A DNA stretch of 64,000 bases from Neorhizobium galegae (GTDB lineage: Bacteria; Pseudomonadota; Alphaproteobacteria; Rhizobiales; Rhizobiaceae): positions 124,001 to 188,000 of the forward strand of contig NZ_JAGIPH010000007.1 of the NCBI RefSeq assembly GCF_017877135.1, written 5' to 3'. The position numbers and the translations under genes were made by a program. How positions within the stretch are numbered: the first letter of the stretch is position 1; each line of letters begins with the position of its first letter. Under the pieces are notes generated by a model. The model was given only the letters and a program-made list of their open reading frames with translations. It was not told where the DNA came from and searched no databases. Shown here piece after piece: positions 8,276 to 16,369 of this stretch.

Positions 8276-9322
8276 ATGCAACGCATCACGCTCGCCCCCG
8301 GCTATGAAATCTCCCGCGTCATCCGCGGCGGCTGGCAGCTTGCCGGCGGGCACGGCGCCGTCGATCCGGCCGTCGCAGTGGAGGATATGGTAGCCTTCGC
8401 CGATGCCGGCATCACCACCTTCGACTGTGCCGATATCTATACCGGCGTCGAGGAGTTGATCGGCCGCTTCCGCCTTGCCTATCGCGACCTTCGCGGTGAA
8501 GAGGCGCTGCGCCGCATTCGCGTCCATACCAAGTTCGTGCCGGACCTTACGGTACTGCCCACCATCAGCAAGGCTTACGTCGAGGGCGTCATCGACACCT
8601 CGCTGAAGCGGCTGAACCTCGAACGGCTGGACCTCGTGCAGTTCCACTGGTGGGCCTATGACATCGACGGCTGGCTGGAGACGGCAGGCTGGCTGAAGGA
8701 GCTCCAGCAGGCAGGCAAGATCGACAAGGTCAGCGGCACCAATTTCGACAGCGACCATATCGAAGCGCTCCTTGCCGCCGGCATTCCGCTTGCCTCGCTG
8801 CAGCTGCAATATTCGCTGCTCGACCGGCGGCCGGAAAAGCGCATGGTGTCGCTCGCCGCCCAGCATGGCTTTGCCCTGTTCTGCTACGGCACGGTGGCCG
8901 GCGGTTTTCTGAGCGACAAGTGGCTGGGCGTCGCCGAACCAGCCCATCCGCTCGAAAATCGGTCGCTCACCAAATACAAGCTGATCATTGACGATATCGG
9001 CGGCTGGGATCTGTTCCAGGCGCTGCTTGCCACCCTGCGGCGCATTGCCGACCGCCACCGGACCGATATCGCCACCATCGCCAGCGCCGCCATGCTGCGG
9101 CGTCCGGGTGTGGCCGCCGTCATCGTCGGCGCGCGCAACCGCGATCATCTGGCAGAAAATCTCGCCATTTCCGACATCACCCTGTCGGACAAGGATCTCT
9201 CCGATATCGAGGCCGTGATGGCCGAGGCGAAGGAGTTGGAGGGTGACGTCTACACGCTCGAACGCGACCGCAACGGACGTCACGGCAGCATCATGAAATA
9301 CAATCTGAACAAAGGGGAATGA
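8276..9322 (+). CDS. Aldo/keto reductase
   Basis: Cytoplasmic NAD(P)H-dependent oxidoreductase, 348 residues. The catalytic residues can be read as Asp/Tyr in TTFDCADIYTG, Lys in VHTKFVPD and His in VQFHWWAYD. The C-terminal cofactor-binding stretch is AAVIVGARNRDHLAENL. It is clearly paralogous to the reductase half of the fusion at 2228-3694: both share APG(L/Y)EISR near the N-terminus, QFHWW, and the GTLCGGFLSEKWLG / GTVAGGFLSDKWLG block. It sits in the operon gntR-TIGR04076-reductase-livK. The natural substrate is unknown. Confidence 0.9.
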   Translation: MQRITLAPGYEISRVIRGGWQLAGGHGAVDPAVAVEDMVAFADAGITTFDCADIYTGVEELIGRFRLAYRDLRGEEALRRIRVHTKFVPDLTVLPTISKAYVEGVIDTSLKRLNLERLDLVQFHWWAYDIDGWLETAGWLKELQQAGKIDKVSGTNFDSDHIEALLAAGIPLASLQLQYSLLDRRPEKRMVSLAAQHGFALFCYGTVAGGFLSDKWLGVAEPAHPLENRSLTKYKLIIDDIGGWDLFQALLATLRRIADRHRTDIATIASAAMLRRPGVAAVIVGARNRDHLAENLAISDITLSDKDLSDIEAVMAEAKELEGDVYTLERDRNGRHGSIMKYNLNKGE

Positions 9323-9323
9323 C

Positions 9324-10589
9324 ATGAAAAAACTGGTTCTTTCATCCACCATGCTGGCGGGGCTTGCCGTCTCGGCCCTCCCGGCCTTCTCCGCCGATTG
9401 CGACATCACCGTCGGCGTCGTCATGGAACTGACCGGCCCTGCCGGTGAATACGGCAAGGCGGGCGCCAAGTCCGTCGAAATGGCCTTCAAGGATTTCAAC
9501 GATGCGGGCGGCGTCGGCGGCTGCAAGCTGGTGATGGACACCCGCGACAGCCAGAGCCAGGGCACGGTGGCCGTCGATCAGGCCACCCAGCTCGTCAACA
9601 TCAAGAAGGTGCCGGTCATCATCGGCGGCATCATCTCGTCGGTGTCTATCCCGATCCTCACCTCGGTGACGGCACCGGCCGGCGTCGTGCAGGTGTCGCC
9701 CGCCTCGTCCTCGCCGACGCTGACGGCGCTGGGTCGTGACGGCAAGACGAATGGCGTGTTCTTCCGCACCATCACGTCGGACGCACTGCAGGGCACGGCG
9801 GCTGCGAAATACGCGCTCGACCAGGGCCTGAAGAAGATCGCCATCATTCATGTGAACAACGACTTCGGCGTCAACATGGTGAAGGAGTTCACGGCTGCCT
9901 ATGCCAAGCTCGGCGGCACGATCACCTCCACCACGCCCTACAACGAAAAGCAGGCCAGCTATTCGTCGGAAGCAAGTGCCGCGATGAAGGGCGATCCAGA
10001 CGCGCTCTACCTCGTCAGCACGCCGGTCGATGGGGCAACGATCGCCCGCGCCTGGCTTTCCGGCGGTGGCGCTGCAAAATTCCTGCTGAATGACGGCATG
10101 AACTCCAAGGACTTCATCGAAAGCGTTGGCGCACAGTATCTGAATGACGCTTATGGCACCTCGTCCGGCACCAGCCCGACGGCCTCGACCGAATATTTCA
10201 ACGCCAATTACGAAAAGTTCTCCGGCGGCATTTCGCCGGGCGCGCCGGCCGCCGACCGCTCCTACGATGCCGGTGCCATCGTGGCGCTCGCCATCGCCAA
10301 GGCCGGCAAGGCGGACAAGGCCGCCATCAAGACCGCGATTTCCGAGGTGGTGGCCGAAGGCGGCACGCCGATCCATGCCGGCAAGGCGGAATTCGAAAAG
10401 GCGCTGAAGCTCATCAAGGACGGCAAGCCGGTCAAGTATGAAGGCGTCATTGGCCCGGTCTCCTTCGACAAGTATGGCGACATCACCGGCCCCTTCCGCC
10501 TGTGGAAGATCAAGGACGGCGAAGTCACCACGCTCGGCCAGATGGAGGCCGAGGAGGTCTCCAAGATCAAGGCGTCGCTTGCGCCCTGA
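9324..10589 (+). CDS. Branched-chain amino acid-type periplasmic substrate-binding protein (LivK-like)
   Basis: Periplasmic receptor of the HAAT importer, 421 residues. A Sec signal peptide (MKKLVLSSTMLAGLAVSALPAFSA, residues 1-24) precedes DCDITVGVVMELTGPAGEYG. The family's ligand-loop style PVIIGGIISSVSIPI and FGVNMVKEFTAAYAKLGG follow. It begins one base after the reductase stop and ends the rightward operon, with a strong terminator 50 bases downstream. It lies across the regulator from the livGFHM genes and is presumably their receptor. The ligand may not be an amino acid: this family also carries aromatic acids, amides and urea. Confidence 0.9.
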   Translation: MKKLVLSSTMLAGLAVSALPAFSADCDITVGVVMELTGPAGEYGKAGAKSVEMAFKDFNDAGGVGGCKLVMDTRDSQSQGTVAVDQATQLVNIKKVPVIIGGIISSVSIPILTSVTAPAGVVQVSPASSSPTLTALGRDGKTNGVFFRTITSDALQGTAAAKYALDQGLKKIAIIHVNNDFGVNMVKEFTAAYAKLGGTITSTTPYNEKQASYSSEASAAMKGDPDALYLVSTPVDGATIARAWLSGGGAAKFLLNDGMNSKDFIESVGAQYLNDAYGTSSGTSPTASTEYFNANYEKFSGGISPGAPAADRSYDAGAIVALAIAKAGKADKAAIKTAISEVVAEGGTPIHAGKAEFEKALKLIKDGKPVKYEGVIGPVSFDKYGDITGPFRLWKIKDGEVTTLGQMEAEEVSKIKASLAP

Positions 10590-10604
10590 CAGGGACTGAA
10601 AACC

Positions 10605-10628
10605 GGCCCGGCAACCAAACGCCGGGCC
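10605..10628. terminator. Strong hairpin downstream of livK-like gene
   Basis: GGCCCGGC, an 8-base loop, then GCCGGGCC: a perfect 8-bp GC stem. It is followed by a short T-run only on the minus strand (GGTTTTC), so it may help end transcription coming leftward from the DeoR gene, or act as an mRNA-stabilising stem for the livK-like transcript. Confidence 0.5.
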
Positions 10629-10641
10629 TCATCTGAAAACC

Positions 10642-10668
10642 GGAGCGACCTGCCTGTCAGGGCGCTCC
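10642..10668 (+). terminator. Rho-independent terminator after livK-like gene
   Basis: GGAGCG-A-CCTG, a 5-base loop, CAGG-G-CGCTCC, followed by GCTTTTGCTTT. It sits 52 bases after the livK-like stop. Read leftward the same stem is followed by GGTTTTC, so it can also serve the DeoR gene that ends at 10735. Confidence 0.75.
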
Positions 10669-10734
10669 GCTTTTGCTTTGGGACGCATCGCAAAGTCATC
10701 CATCAAGCGAAACCGGATGAATGCGAAGCGAAAG

Positions 10735-11523
10735 TTAAGCGCTGCTCGCAGACTCGGTTGGCTGCGTCGTCTCGATGAGGACGACATCCTGCGCGGCACA
10801 CAGCGCCCGGACACTTTCTGACGGGCAATAATCGCAGATAAAGGTGTGAACCTGCGAGATATGGCCGATGCGCACGGGCGCGGTGCGCTCGAATTTCGAG
10901 GCATCCGAAACAAGGATGACATGGCGGGCATTGGCGATGATCGCCTGCGCCACCTTCACCTCGCGGAAATCGAAGTCCAGCAGGGCACCATCCTCGTCTA
11001 TGGCCGAGACGCCGATCACCGCGTAATCGACCTTGAACTGGCGGATGAAATCGACGGCAGCTTCTCCGACGATGCCACCGTCCGAGCCCCGCACGACACC
11101 GCCGGCAATCACCACCTCGATTGCCGGAAAGACCCGTAAATTATTGGCAACGTTGATATTGTTGGTGATGACCATCAGGCTGCCATGGTCGACCAGCGCA
11201 TCGCCGACAGCCTCGGTGGTCGTGCCGATATTGATGAACAACGACGAATTGTTCGGGATCATGGCAGCCGCCGCCCGTCCGATCGCCTGCTTTTCGGCAG
11301 CGGCCATGGAGCGGCGCGCTTCGTATTTCACGTTCTCGTTGCCGCCGGGAAAAACAGCACCGCCATGGATGCGGTTCAGCGCCCGGGTCTCGCAAAGATC
11401 GTTGAGGTCCTTGCGGATGGTCTGCGGTGTTACGGCAAAACGCGCCGCAAGCTCGTCGACCAGCACCCTCCCATGCTCCTTGGCAAGGGCCATGATCTCG
11501 ACCTGGCGTGCAGACAGCAACAT
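10735..11523 (-). CDS. DeoR/GlpR family transcriptional regulator
   Basis: Repressor of 262 residues. The N-terminal DeoR helix-turn-helix is VLVDELAARFAVTPQTIRKDLNDL, followed by the hallmark IHGGAVFPGG; the C-terminal sugar-phosphate sensing domain carries INIGTTTEAV, VIAGGVVRGSDGG and ILVSDASKF. These features are those of GlpR-type members, which sense glycerol-3-phosphate or another sugar phosphate. No sugar gene is adjacent. A GAAACGAAA-like box lies 35-44 bases upstream (11558-11567) and closely matches three boxes in front of glpD at 59334-59384, which suggests a GlpR role and autoregulation. That link is inference. Confidence 0.88.
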   Translation of the reverse strand: MLLSARQVEIMALAKEHGRVLVDELAARFAVTPQTIRKDLNDLCETRALNRIHGGAVFPGGNENVKYEARRSMAAAEKQAIGRAAAAMIPNNSSLFINIGTTTEAVGDALVDHGSLMVITNNINVANNLRVFPAIEVVIAGGVVRGSDGGIVGEAAVDFIRQFKVDYAVIGVSAIDEDGALLDFDFREVKVAQAIIANARHVILVSDASKFERTAPVRIGHISQVHTFICDYCPSESVRALCAAQDVVLIETTQPTESASSA

Positions 11524-11557
11524 ATTCCACCCTGTGGCTTTTGCCTGATCTTACGGA

Positions 11558-11567
11558 AAAACGAAAC
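11558..11567. promoter_or_regulatory. DeoR-type operator box upstream of the DeoR gene
   Basis: AAAACGAAAC, 35-44 bases before the DeoR start codon. It differs from the glpD-proximal GAAACGAAAT boxes at only the two end positions. Proposed autoregulatory site. Confidence 0.4.
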
Positions 11568-11630
11568 AGCGGCAATAGACGCGGTCCTTCAAACCGCGCC
11601 TGCCACCGCCGATCATGCTTTGACGATCCG

Positions 11631-13706
11631 TCAGGCCCGCCGCGCCGACACTGCCACGCGAAAGCCGTTGCCGCGCCAGAAACCGTCCGGCTCCAGACTG
11701 CCGCGATAGGTGGTGCAGGCTTTGAGCTTTCCGCTCGAAAAACATCCGCCGCGCAACACCCGCCGGATTTTCGGGCCGGCCTTCAAGTCTTCCCGTCCGT
11801 CCTCACGGTACGGATACTGGAAGGAAGGCGTCGTCATGTCGTCGCCCCAGAGCGTCGTCGTCCATTCCCAGACTTCGCCCGCCATGTCGTAGACGCCGAA
11901 GGGAGAGCGGCCCTTCGGAAACAGCCCGACCGCCACGGTGCGGTTGAACCCGGCCTCTTCCGAATTGCAGGCATCGGGCTCAAACTCTATGCCCCAGGGA
12001 TAGACGATGGTCTCGTCGCCCGCATCCGGCTGGTCGCCGCGGGCTGCCCGTTCCCATTCGGGTTCTGTCGGAAGGCGCACGACATCTTCTGCGGAAATTC
12101 GCCCTTCGGCGCGCCATTTCAGTGTCAGCCAGGCGCAGTAGGCGTTCGCATCATGCCAGGTAAGGTCGGTTGCCGGCGCATTGCGACGCTCGGGGTCATG
12201 TGCCTCGGGGCTTCGCCACAGCCGCCCTGTCTCTGCGACAAAACGGGCGTAATCGGCATTGACGACGGGATAGCGTCCGATACGAAAGGCGTCGACCGTG
12301 ACCGGATGGGCAGGGGTGGAATTGGGATGGGTTGCCGATCCGAAGGTGAAGGCGCCGCCGGGGATATCGGCAAGCGCCTGCAGGTCGCGCGGGTCTGAGA
12401 GACGGGAGAGGGCGCGTGCTGCCCGTTCTCGGCGATAGGCCGAGAGGCGGCCGTCTTCGACAATGGAGAGAAGAAGCGGCAAGGCATGCCGGTGAAGCTC
12501 CGGCGCCTGTGGCAGAAACTCGGTGGCGAGCAGTGCACCCTGGAAGGGCATGTCGCCCGATCCGCCCATCAGCGGCTCAAGCAGCGGCGCAACTTCGCGT
12601 CCGTTTGCAAGCAGCCGGCGCGCCAGGGCTTGCATCAGTGGCTCGACATCCAGCGGATTGCTCCGGTAGAGCGCAACGGCCTCTGCCGGTGGGTAGAGAT
12701 AAAGTTCGTGAGCGGCAAGAAGCGTTAAGACCCGTCGGCCGCCCGTTGCCAGTCTTTTGACGATGCCGTCATGCTTTTCGAAGGCACGGTCTGTCACGCC
12801 GGCCAAAGCCTCGCGCATCACCGCCAGCGGTGCGACGCCGAGTTGGCGGGAAAGAGCATAGGCCCAGGCATCGGCCAAAGCCTCTTCCGTTTCGGGCTCC
12901 GTCTGCGGCTGGATTTCAAGCCGGGCGCCGAACAGGGCCGGATTGGCTGTGATGGGCGAGAGCGCAGATAAAGGCATTTCCGGCGCCGCCGCCCGCCGCT
13001 GGCTCTGGAGCAGCGGCAAAAGTTCATGGCGCGGCAAATCGGCGGGCAGGGCCCAGTCGCGAACGATCCGGCTATCCCCGAGGAGAAGAACGCGCAGATG
13101 CGGGGTTGCCGCCTGAAAGCGTCGCACCTCCTCGATCATCTGCGGTCCCGCCGCATGAAGAGCGTCGATACGGTCGACGATCAGCAGCAGCGAGGCATGG
13201 CCGTTGCGCCAAGCGTCACTGGTCAACAGGTCGCAGAGACCCGGCAGGCGGTCATCGATCAGCGCCGTCAGGGGAAAGCCGGCTTTGGCCTCGATCACCA
13301 GCGGCACGAGGTTCCGGCTGTCGAAAACCTCCGCGGCCATGTCGCCCGCATCGTTGCGCACGATGATGTGCGCAGTGTTCTCTCCGGCCGCGATCTGCCA
13401 GGCTAGGTGGCGGGCAAAGCTCGTCTTGCCGGCGCCGCTTTCGCCGGTCAGCAGCAAGAGGGCATGGTCGCGCACCATTTCAACAGCCGAGAAATGCTGC
13501 GGGGCAGGGGGCGGCGCCCCGTCGGCAAAGACACGCAAGCCCTTGGCGGCCTTGTCCTCATCGGTGAAATTGACGAGAAGCGGGATGAAGCCCTCGATCA
13601 GCGAGACGGGCCGGCCGTGAGGCCCTTCCTCCGGCAGCACGTAAACGACGGTGCCGGCTGCCGTGGCGATGGCGTCGGAGCGCAGCCGGTCAAGGGCATC
13701 ATCCAT
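11631..13706 (-). CDS. P-loop NTPase fused to SUMF1/formylglycine-generating-enzyme-like domain
   Basis: Large 691-residue fusion. Residues 88-96 are a Walker A GESGAGKTS and 173-181 a Walker B LLLIVDRID of NACHT/AAA style. Residues about 240-445 are an alpha-helical linker (RERAARALSRLSDPRDLQAL suggests HEAT-like repeats). From about 447 to the end is a SUMF1 (FGE-sulfatase/EgtB/PvdO) domain: IPGGAFTFGS, WHDANAYCAWL, RLPTEPEWERAARG, GEVWEWT, RVLRGGCF, NGFRV. The two copper-binding Cys of true FGE are not in register near the C-terminus (GGCFSSGKLKACTTYRG), so formylglycine activity is doubtful. It is the last gene of a peptide-type ABC operon that lacks an ABC ATPase. Role unknown. Confidence 0.85.
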   Translation of the reverse strand: MDDALDRLRSDAIATAAGTVVYVLPEEGPHGRPVSLIEGFIPLLVNFTDEDKAAKGLRVFADGAPPPAPQHFSAVEMVRDHALLLLTGESGAGKTSFARHLAWQIAAGENTAHIIVRNDAGDMAAEVFDSRNLVPLVIEAKAGFPLTALIDDRLPGLCDLLTSDAWRNGHASLLLIVDRIDALHAAGPQMIEEVRRFQAATPHLRVLLLGDSRIVRDWALPADLPRHELLPLLQSQRRAAAPEMPLSALSPITANPALFGARLEIQPQTEPETEEALADAWAYALSRQLGVAPLAVMREALAGVTDRAFEKHDGIVKRLATGGRRVLTLLAAHELYLYPPAEAVALYRSNPLDVEPLMQALARRLLANGREVAPLLEPLMGGSGDMPFQGALLATEFLPQAPELHRHALPLLLSIVEDGRLSAYRRERAARALSRLSDPRDLQALADIPGGAFTFGSATHPNSTPAHPVTVDAFRIGRYPVVNADYARFVAETGRLWRSPEAHDPERRNAPATDLTWHDANAYCAWLTLKWRAEGRISAEDVVRLPTEPEWERAARGDQPDAGDETIVYPWGIEFEPDACNSEEAGFNRTVAVGLFPKGRSPFGVYDMAGEVWEWTTTLWGDDMTTPSFQYPYREDGREDLKAGPKIRRVLRGGCFSSGKLKACTTYRGSLEPDGFWRGNGFRVAVSARRA

Positions 13707-13714
13707 GGCAGACC

Positions 13715-14110
13715 TCAGCGGAACAGCTTTGCGACATCGGGATTGTGAAACCGCTGGATCTCGATAGCATAACCGGCGGGATCCTCGAAGAAGAAGTGCT
13801 CGCAGAACGTGCCGCGCAGCATGTCCGAAAGGCCGGGCACTTGTGCAGCAGACAGCTTGTCATGCCAGGCCTGAACGTCTTCGCTGACGATGGTGAGCAG
13901 CACCGCACTTTTCGGCTGGTGCTTAAGATGGCCGCGATTGCCATCGACAATGCCGAAATAGCTGTTGGGCGCGATGCGGTAGATGCGCGCCATGGTCTGG
14001 TCGAGCACCAGTTCAAAGCCCAGCACCTCTTCATAAAAGGGGACGACCGCGTGGATGTCGTCGTAATAGAAAAAGGTGATCGAATAATCTCTGGTCAATT
14101 CGCTGGTCAT
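13715..14110 (-). CDS. VOC (glyoxalase/bleomycin-resistance/dioxygenase) family protein
   Basis: A 131-residue vicinal-oxygen-chelate protein with the two beta-alpha-beta-beta-beta modules: DIHAVVPFYEEVLGFELVLD in the first and FEDPAGYAIEIQRF in the second. Candidate metal ligands include His19 in the first strand and the Glu in AIEIQ. It lies 8 bases upstream of the NTPase-SUMF1 gene and 15 bases after the signal-less binding-protein gene, within the same operon. It may modify the imported compound or confer resistance to it; the substrate cannot be told. Confidence 0.8.
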   Translation of the reverse strand: MTSELTRDYSITFFYYDDIHAVVPFYEEVLGFELVLDQTMARIYRIAPNSYFGIVDGNRGHLKHQPKSAVLLTIVSEDVQAWHDKLSAAQVPGLSDMLRGTFCEHFFFEDPAGYAIEIQRFHNPDVAKLFR

Positions 14111-14125
14111 GGATTTTCCTTTCGG

Positions 14126-15520
14126 TCAGGCGACGACAAGCGTGCCCTTATGATCGATCGACAGGCCGCCGAGGCCCTTGCGGGCGGCAAACACGTCGAT
14201 GGGGTGGGTGATGTAGAGCCAGGGCGGATTGTCCCTCAAATGCGAGAGGCACTGGCCATAGGCCTTCTCGCGCACTTCGGGCAGGACGGCCGCGTTGGCT
14301 TCAGCGATCAGCTCTTCGGTGCGGGGATCGTCAAATCCCTGCCACCAGACAGCCTTCGTCACGCTTGAAATCTTGTCGTTCAGGATGCGGTAGGTGCTCT
14401 GCGGCGAGGAATCGAAGATCGCCATGTCGCCCATCTCCTTGCGCCCGATCTGGCGGGCGTATTCCGGCCGGTCCCTCTCGATCTCGACATCCACCACAAG
14501 GCCGACCGCTTCGAGACAGCGGGCGACGTAAGCGCTGATCTCGGGGGCCTTCTCCGGCATGAAGGTGGGGCTTCTCAAGCGGATGCGCGCGCCGATGGCG
14601 CCGATCTCTTCCAGAAGCGCGCGGGCCTTTGGCGGATCATAGGGGATCGGTTCGAGCGCGGCAGACGCCATGCCGAGATGAAAGGGGCTGACGATGGAGG
14701 ACGAGGGGATCGCAAGTCCGTGAAAGATGTCGCGCACGATCGCATCCTGATCGACGGCATGGTTGACGGCGAGCCGGGCCTGCGGGTGACGGAAGAGCCC
14801 CGTCGAGCAGTTGAGGTAATACATCACCGACAGCGTGTTCGGCGCCTGGCCCCAGTCGAAGGCGGGATCGAAATCCGGCTTTTCCTCCATGCGCTCCAGA
14901 TTGAGGACGGCGTCCGCCAGTCCCTGTTGGAGAAGGGAAAACCGCTTGTCCGCGGAGGGCTCGGCCAGTGCCACGATCTTCTGCGGCGTGGAGGCGGCAT
15001 CAAGCCTTTCCAGCGCCACCCGGCGTAAAGGCTCGAAATCCGTTACCCGGAAGGGGCCCGTGCCAAGCGTCGGCGTTCCGTCCGGCGCAATGCGGCAGAT
15101 GTAGAATTCGGAAAAGATGTCGAGGATATCGGCAATCGGTTGCGGATTGCGGACGCTGACCGTGGCGTCGTCCGGGGCTGACAGGGTCGCATCGGCAAGA
15201 TAGCGCGCATAGGACCATTTCATCCCGAACGTGTCGACCGCCTCTAGGATGCCGTCGATGAAGGCAAGGATATCCGCCGCGGTACAGGCCTTGCCGTCGT
15301 GGAAGCGGGCGCCATCGCGGATCGAAAACTGCCAGTGGCAGCCGGTCTCGTCATGGGTCCAGCCGGAAAACAGCGCCGGCAGCACGTCACCGTCGCACCA
15401 TTTCAGCAGCGGTTCGAACACGAGGTTTTTCAGCGTCAGCACGCTTGTATCATCCGTCACGCGCGTCGGCGGCAGGAAATCCACCTTTTCAAGCGCGATG
15501 GTCAGGGTTTCGGCTGCCAT
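14126..15520 (-). CDS. SBP_bac_5-type peptide-binding-protein homologue without signal peptide
   Basis: Homologue of dipeptide/oligopeptide substrate-binding proteins (SBP_bac_5), 464 residues: NLVFEPLLKW, FSIRDGARFHDGKACTAAD, GTGPFRV and RLAVNHAVDQDAIVRDIF are family landmarks. The protein starts MAAETLTIALEKVDF from an ATG with GAGG five bases upstream and has no signal peptide or membrane anchor; the open frame extends only 17 codons further and these encode nothing signal-like. It is therefore predicted to be cytoplasmic, unlike the ordinary binding protein of the same operon (17450-19012). It overlaps no neighbour and starts 7 bases after the DppC-type gene ends. Confidence 0.85.
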   Translation of the reverse strand: MAAETLTIALEKVDFLPPTRVTDDTSVLTLKNLVFEPLLKWCDGDVLPALFSGWTHDETGCHWQFSIRDGARFHDGKACTAADILAFIDGILEAVDTFGMKWSYARYLADATLSAPDDATVSVRNPQPIADILDIFSEFYICRIAPDGTPTLGTGPFRVTDFEPLRRVALERLDAASTPQKIVALAEPSADKRFSLLQQGLADAVLNLERMEEKPDFDPAFDWGQAPNTLSVMYYLNCSTGLFRHPQARLAVNHAVDQDAIVRDIFHGLAIPSSSIVSPFHLGMASAALEPIPYDPPKARALLEEIGAIGARIRLRSPTFMPEKAPEISAYVARCLEAVGLVVDVEIERDRPEYARQIGRKEMGDMAIFDSSPQSTYRILNDKISSVTKAVWWQGFDDPRTEELIAEANAAVLPEVREKAYGQCLSHLRDNPPWLYITHPIDVFAARKGLGGLSIDHKGTLVVA

Positions 15521-15527
15521 GGAGGCC

Positions 15528-16367
15528 TCAGTTGATCTGCGTGCGGCGGCGGGGATTGAACCAGTCGGCAAGGCTGTCGCCGATCAGGTTGAAGGAGAGG
15601 ACGGCAAGCAGGATGGCGCCGCCCGGTGCCAGCACCACGAAGATGGCGCTTCTGGCATATTGCAGGTTGAGAGCCACATCGGCCCCCCATTCAGACAGAG
15701 GCGGCTGCGCGCCAAGGCCGAGAAAACCAAGGCTTGCCGTCTGCAGGATGGCGCTGCCGAGCGCCAGCGTCGACTGGACGAGAAGCGGCCCGATGCCATT
15801 GGCGAAGATATAGCCAAAAAGAATGCGCCGTGACGAAAGCCCCAGCGAAACGGCAGCCTCGACATAGGGTTTCACCGAGATGGCAAGTGCCTGGCCGCGC
15901 GCGACGCGGGCAAATTGCGGGGCAAGCGTGATGGCAACGGCGAGCATCGCATTCTGCAGACTAGGGCCGAAGGCAGCGGCGAGCGCAATGGCAAGAACCA
16001 GCGCCGGAAAGGAGAGGATCGCATCGACCACGCGCATGATCACCGTATCCGTCCACCCGCCGATGTAACCGGCAAGCGTGCCGAAAAACACACCGATGAG
16101 AAAGGCAAGTCCGACGACGCCAAGCCCGATGGCAAGCGTTGCGCGCCCGCCATACATGATGCGGGTGAGGATATCGCGGCCGAAGGCATCGGTGCCGAGC
16201 CAGTGGGCGGCACTTGGCCCTTCCAGCTTGTGCAGGATGTCAAGCTTGGTCGGCGTATAGGGGCTGACGAACGGTCCGACGAAAGCGAGCAGCAGCAGTG
16301 CTGCAAGGATAAGCGCGCCGACGAGTGCCAGCCGGTTGTGCCGGAAGAAGAGCAGGGTCTCTGTCAT
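15528..16367 (-). CDS. Peptide-type ABC transporter permease (DppC-like)
   Basis: Inner-membrane permease of the dipeptide/oligopeptide/nickel ABC family, 279 residues. It has the N-terminal membrane helix NRLALVGALILAALLLLAFVG, the family motif HWLGTDAFGRDILTRIMYGGR and the coupling loop EAAVSLGLSSRRILFGYIF. It ends 8 bases before the signal-less binding protein and starts 2 bases after the DppB-type stop, so it is part of the operon running left from 19012. Confidence 0.9.
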   Translation of the reverse strand: MTETLLFFRHNRLALVGALILAALLLLAFVGPFVSPYTPTKLDILHKLEGPSAAHWLGTDAFGRDILTRIMYGGRATLAIGLGVVGLAFLIGVFFGTLAGYIGGWTDTVIMRVVDAILSFPALVLAIALAAAFGPSLQNAMLAVAITLAPQFARVARGQALAISVKPYVEAAVSLGLSSRRILFGYIFANGIGPLLVQSTLALGSAILQTASLGFLGLGAQPPLSEWGADVALNLQYARSAIFVVLAPGGAILLAVLSFNLIGDSLADWFNPRRRTQIN

Positions 16368-16369
16368 GG

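Noticed and set aside
11631-13706. Diversity-generating retroelement target, suggested by the SUMF1 fold
   Set aside because: No reverse transcriptase, no accessory gene and no template/variable repeat pair are visible near the 3' end of the gene.
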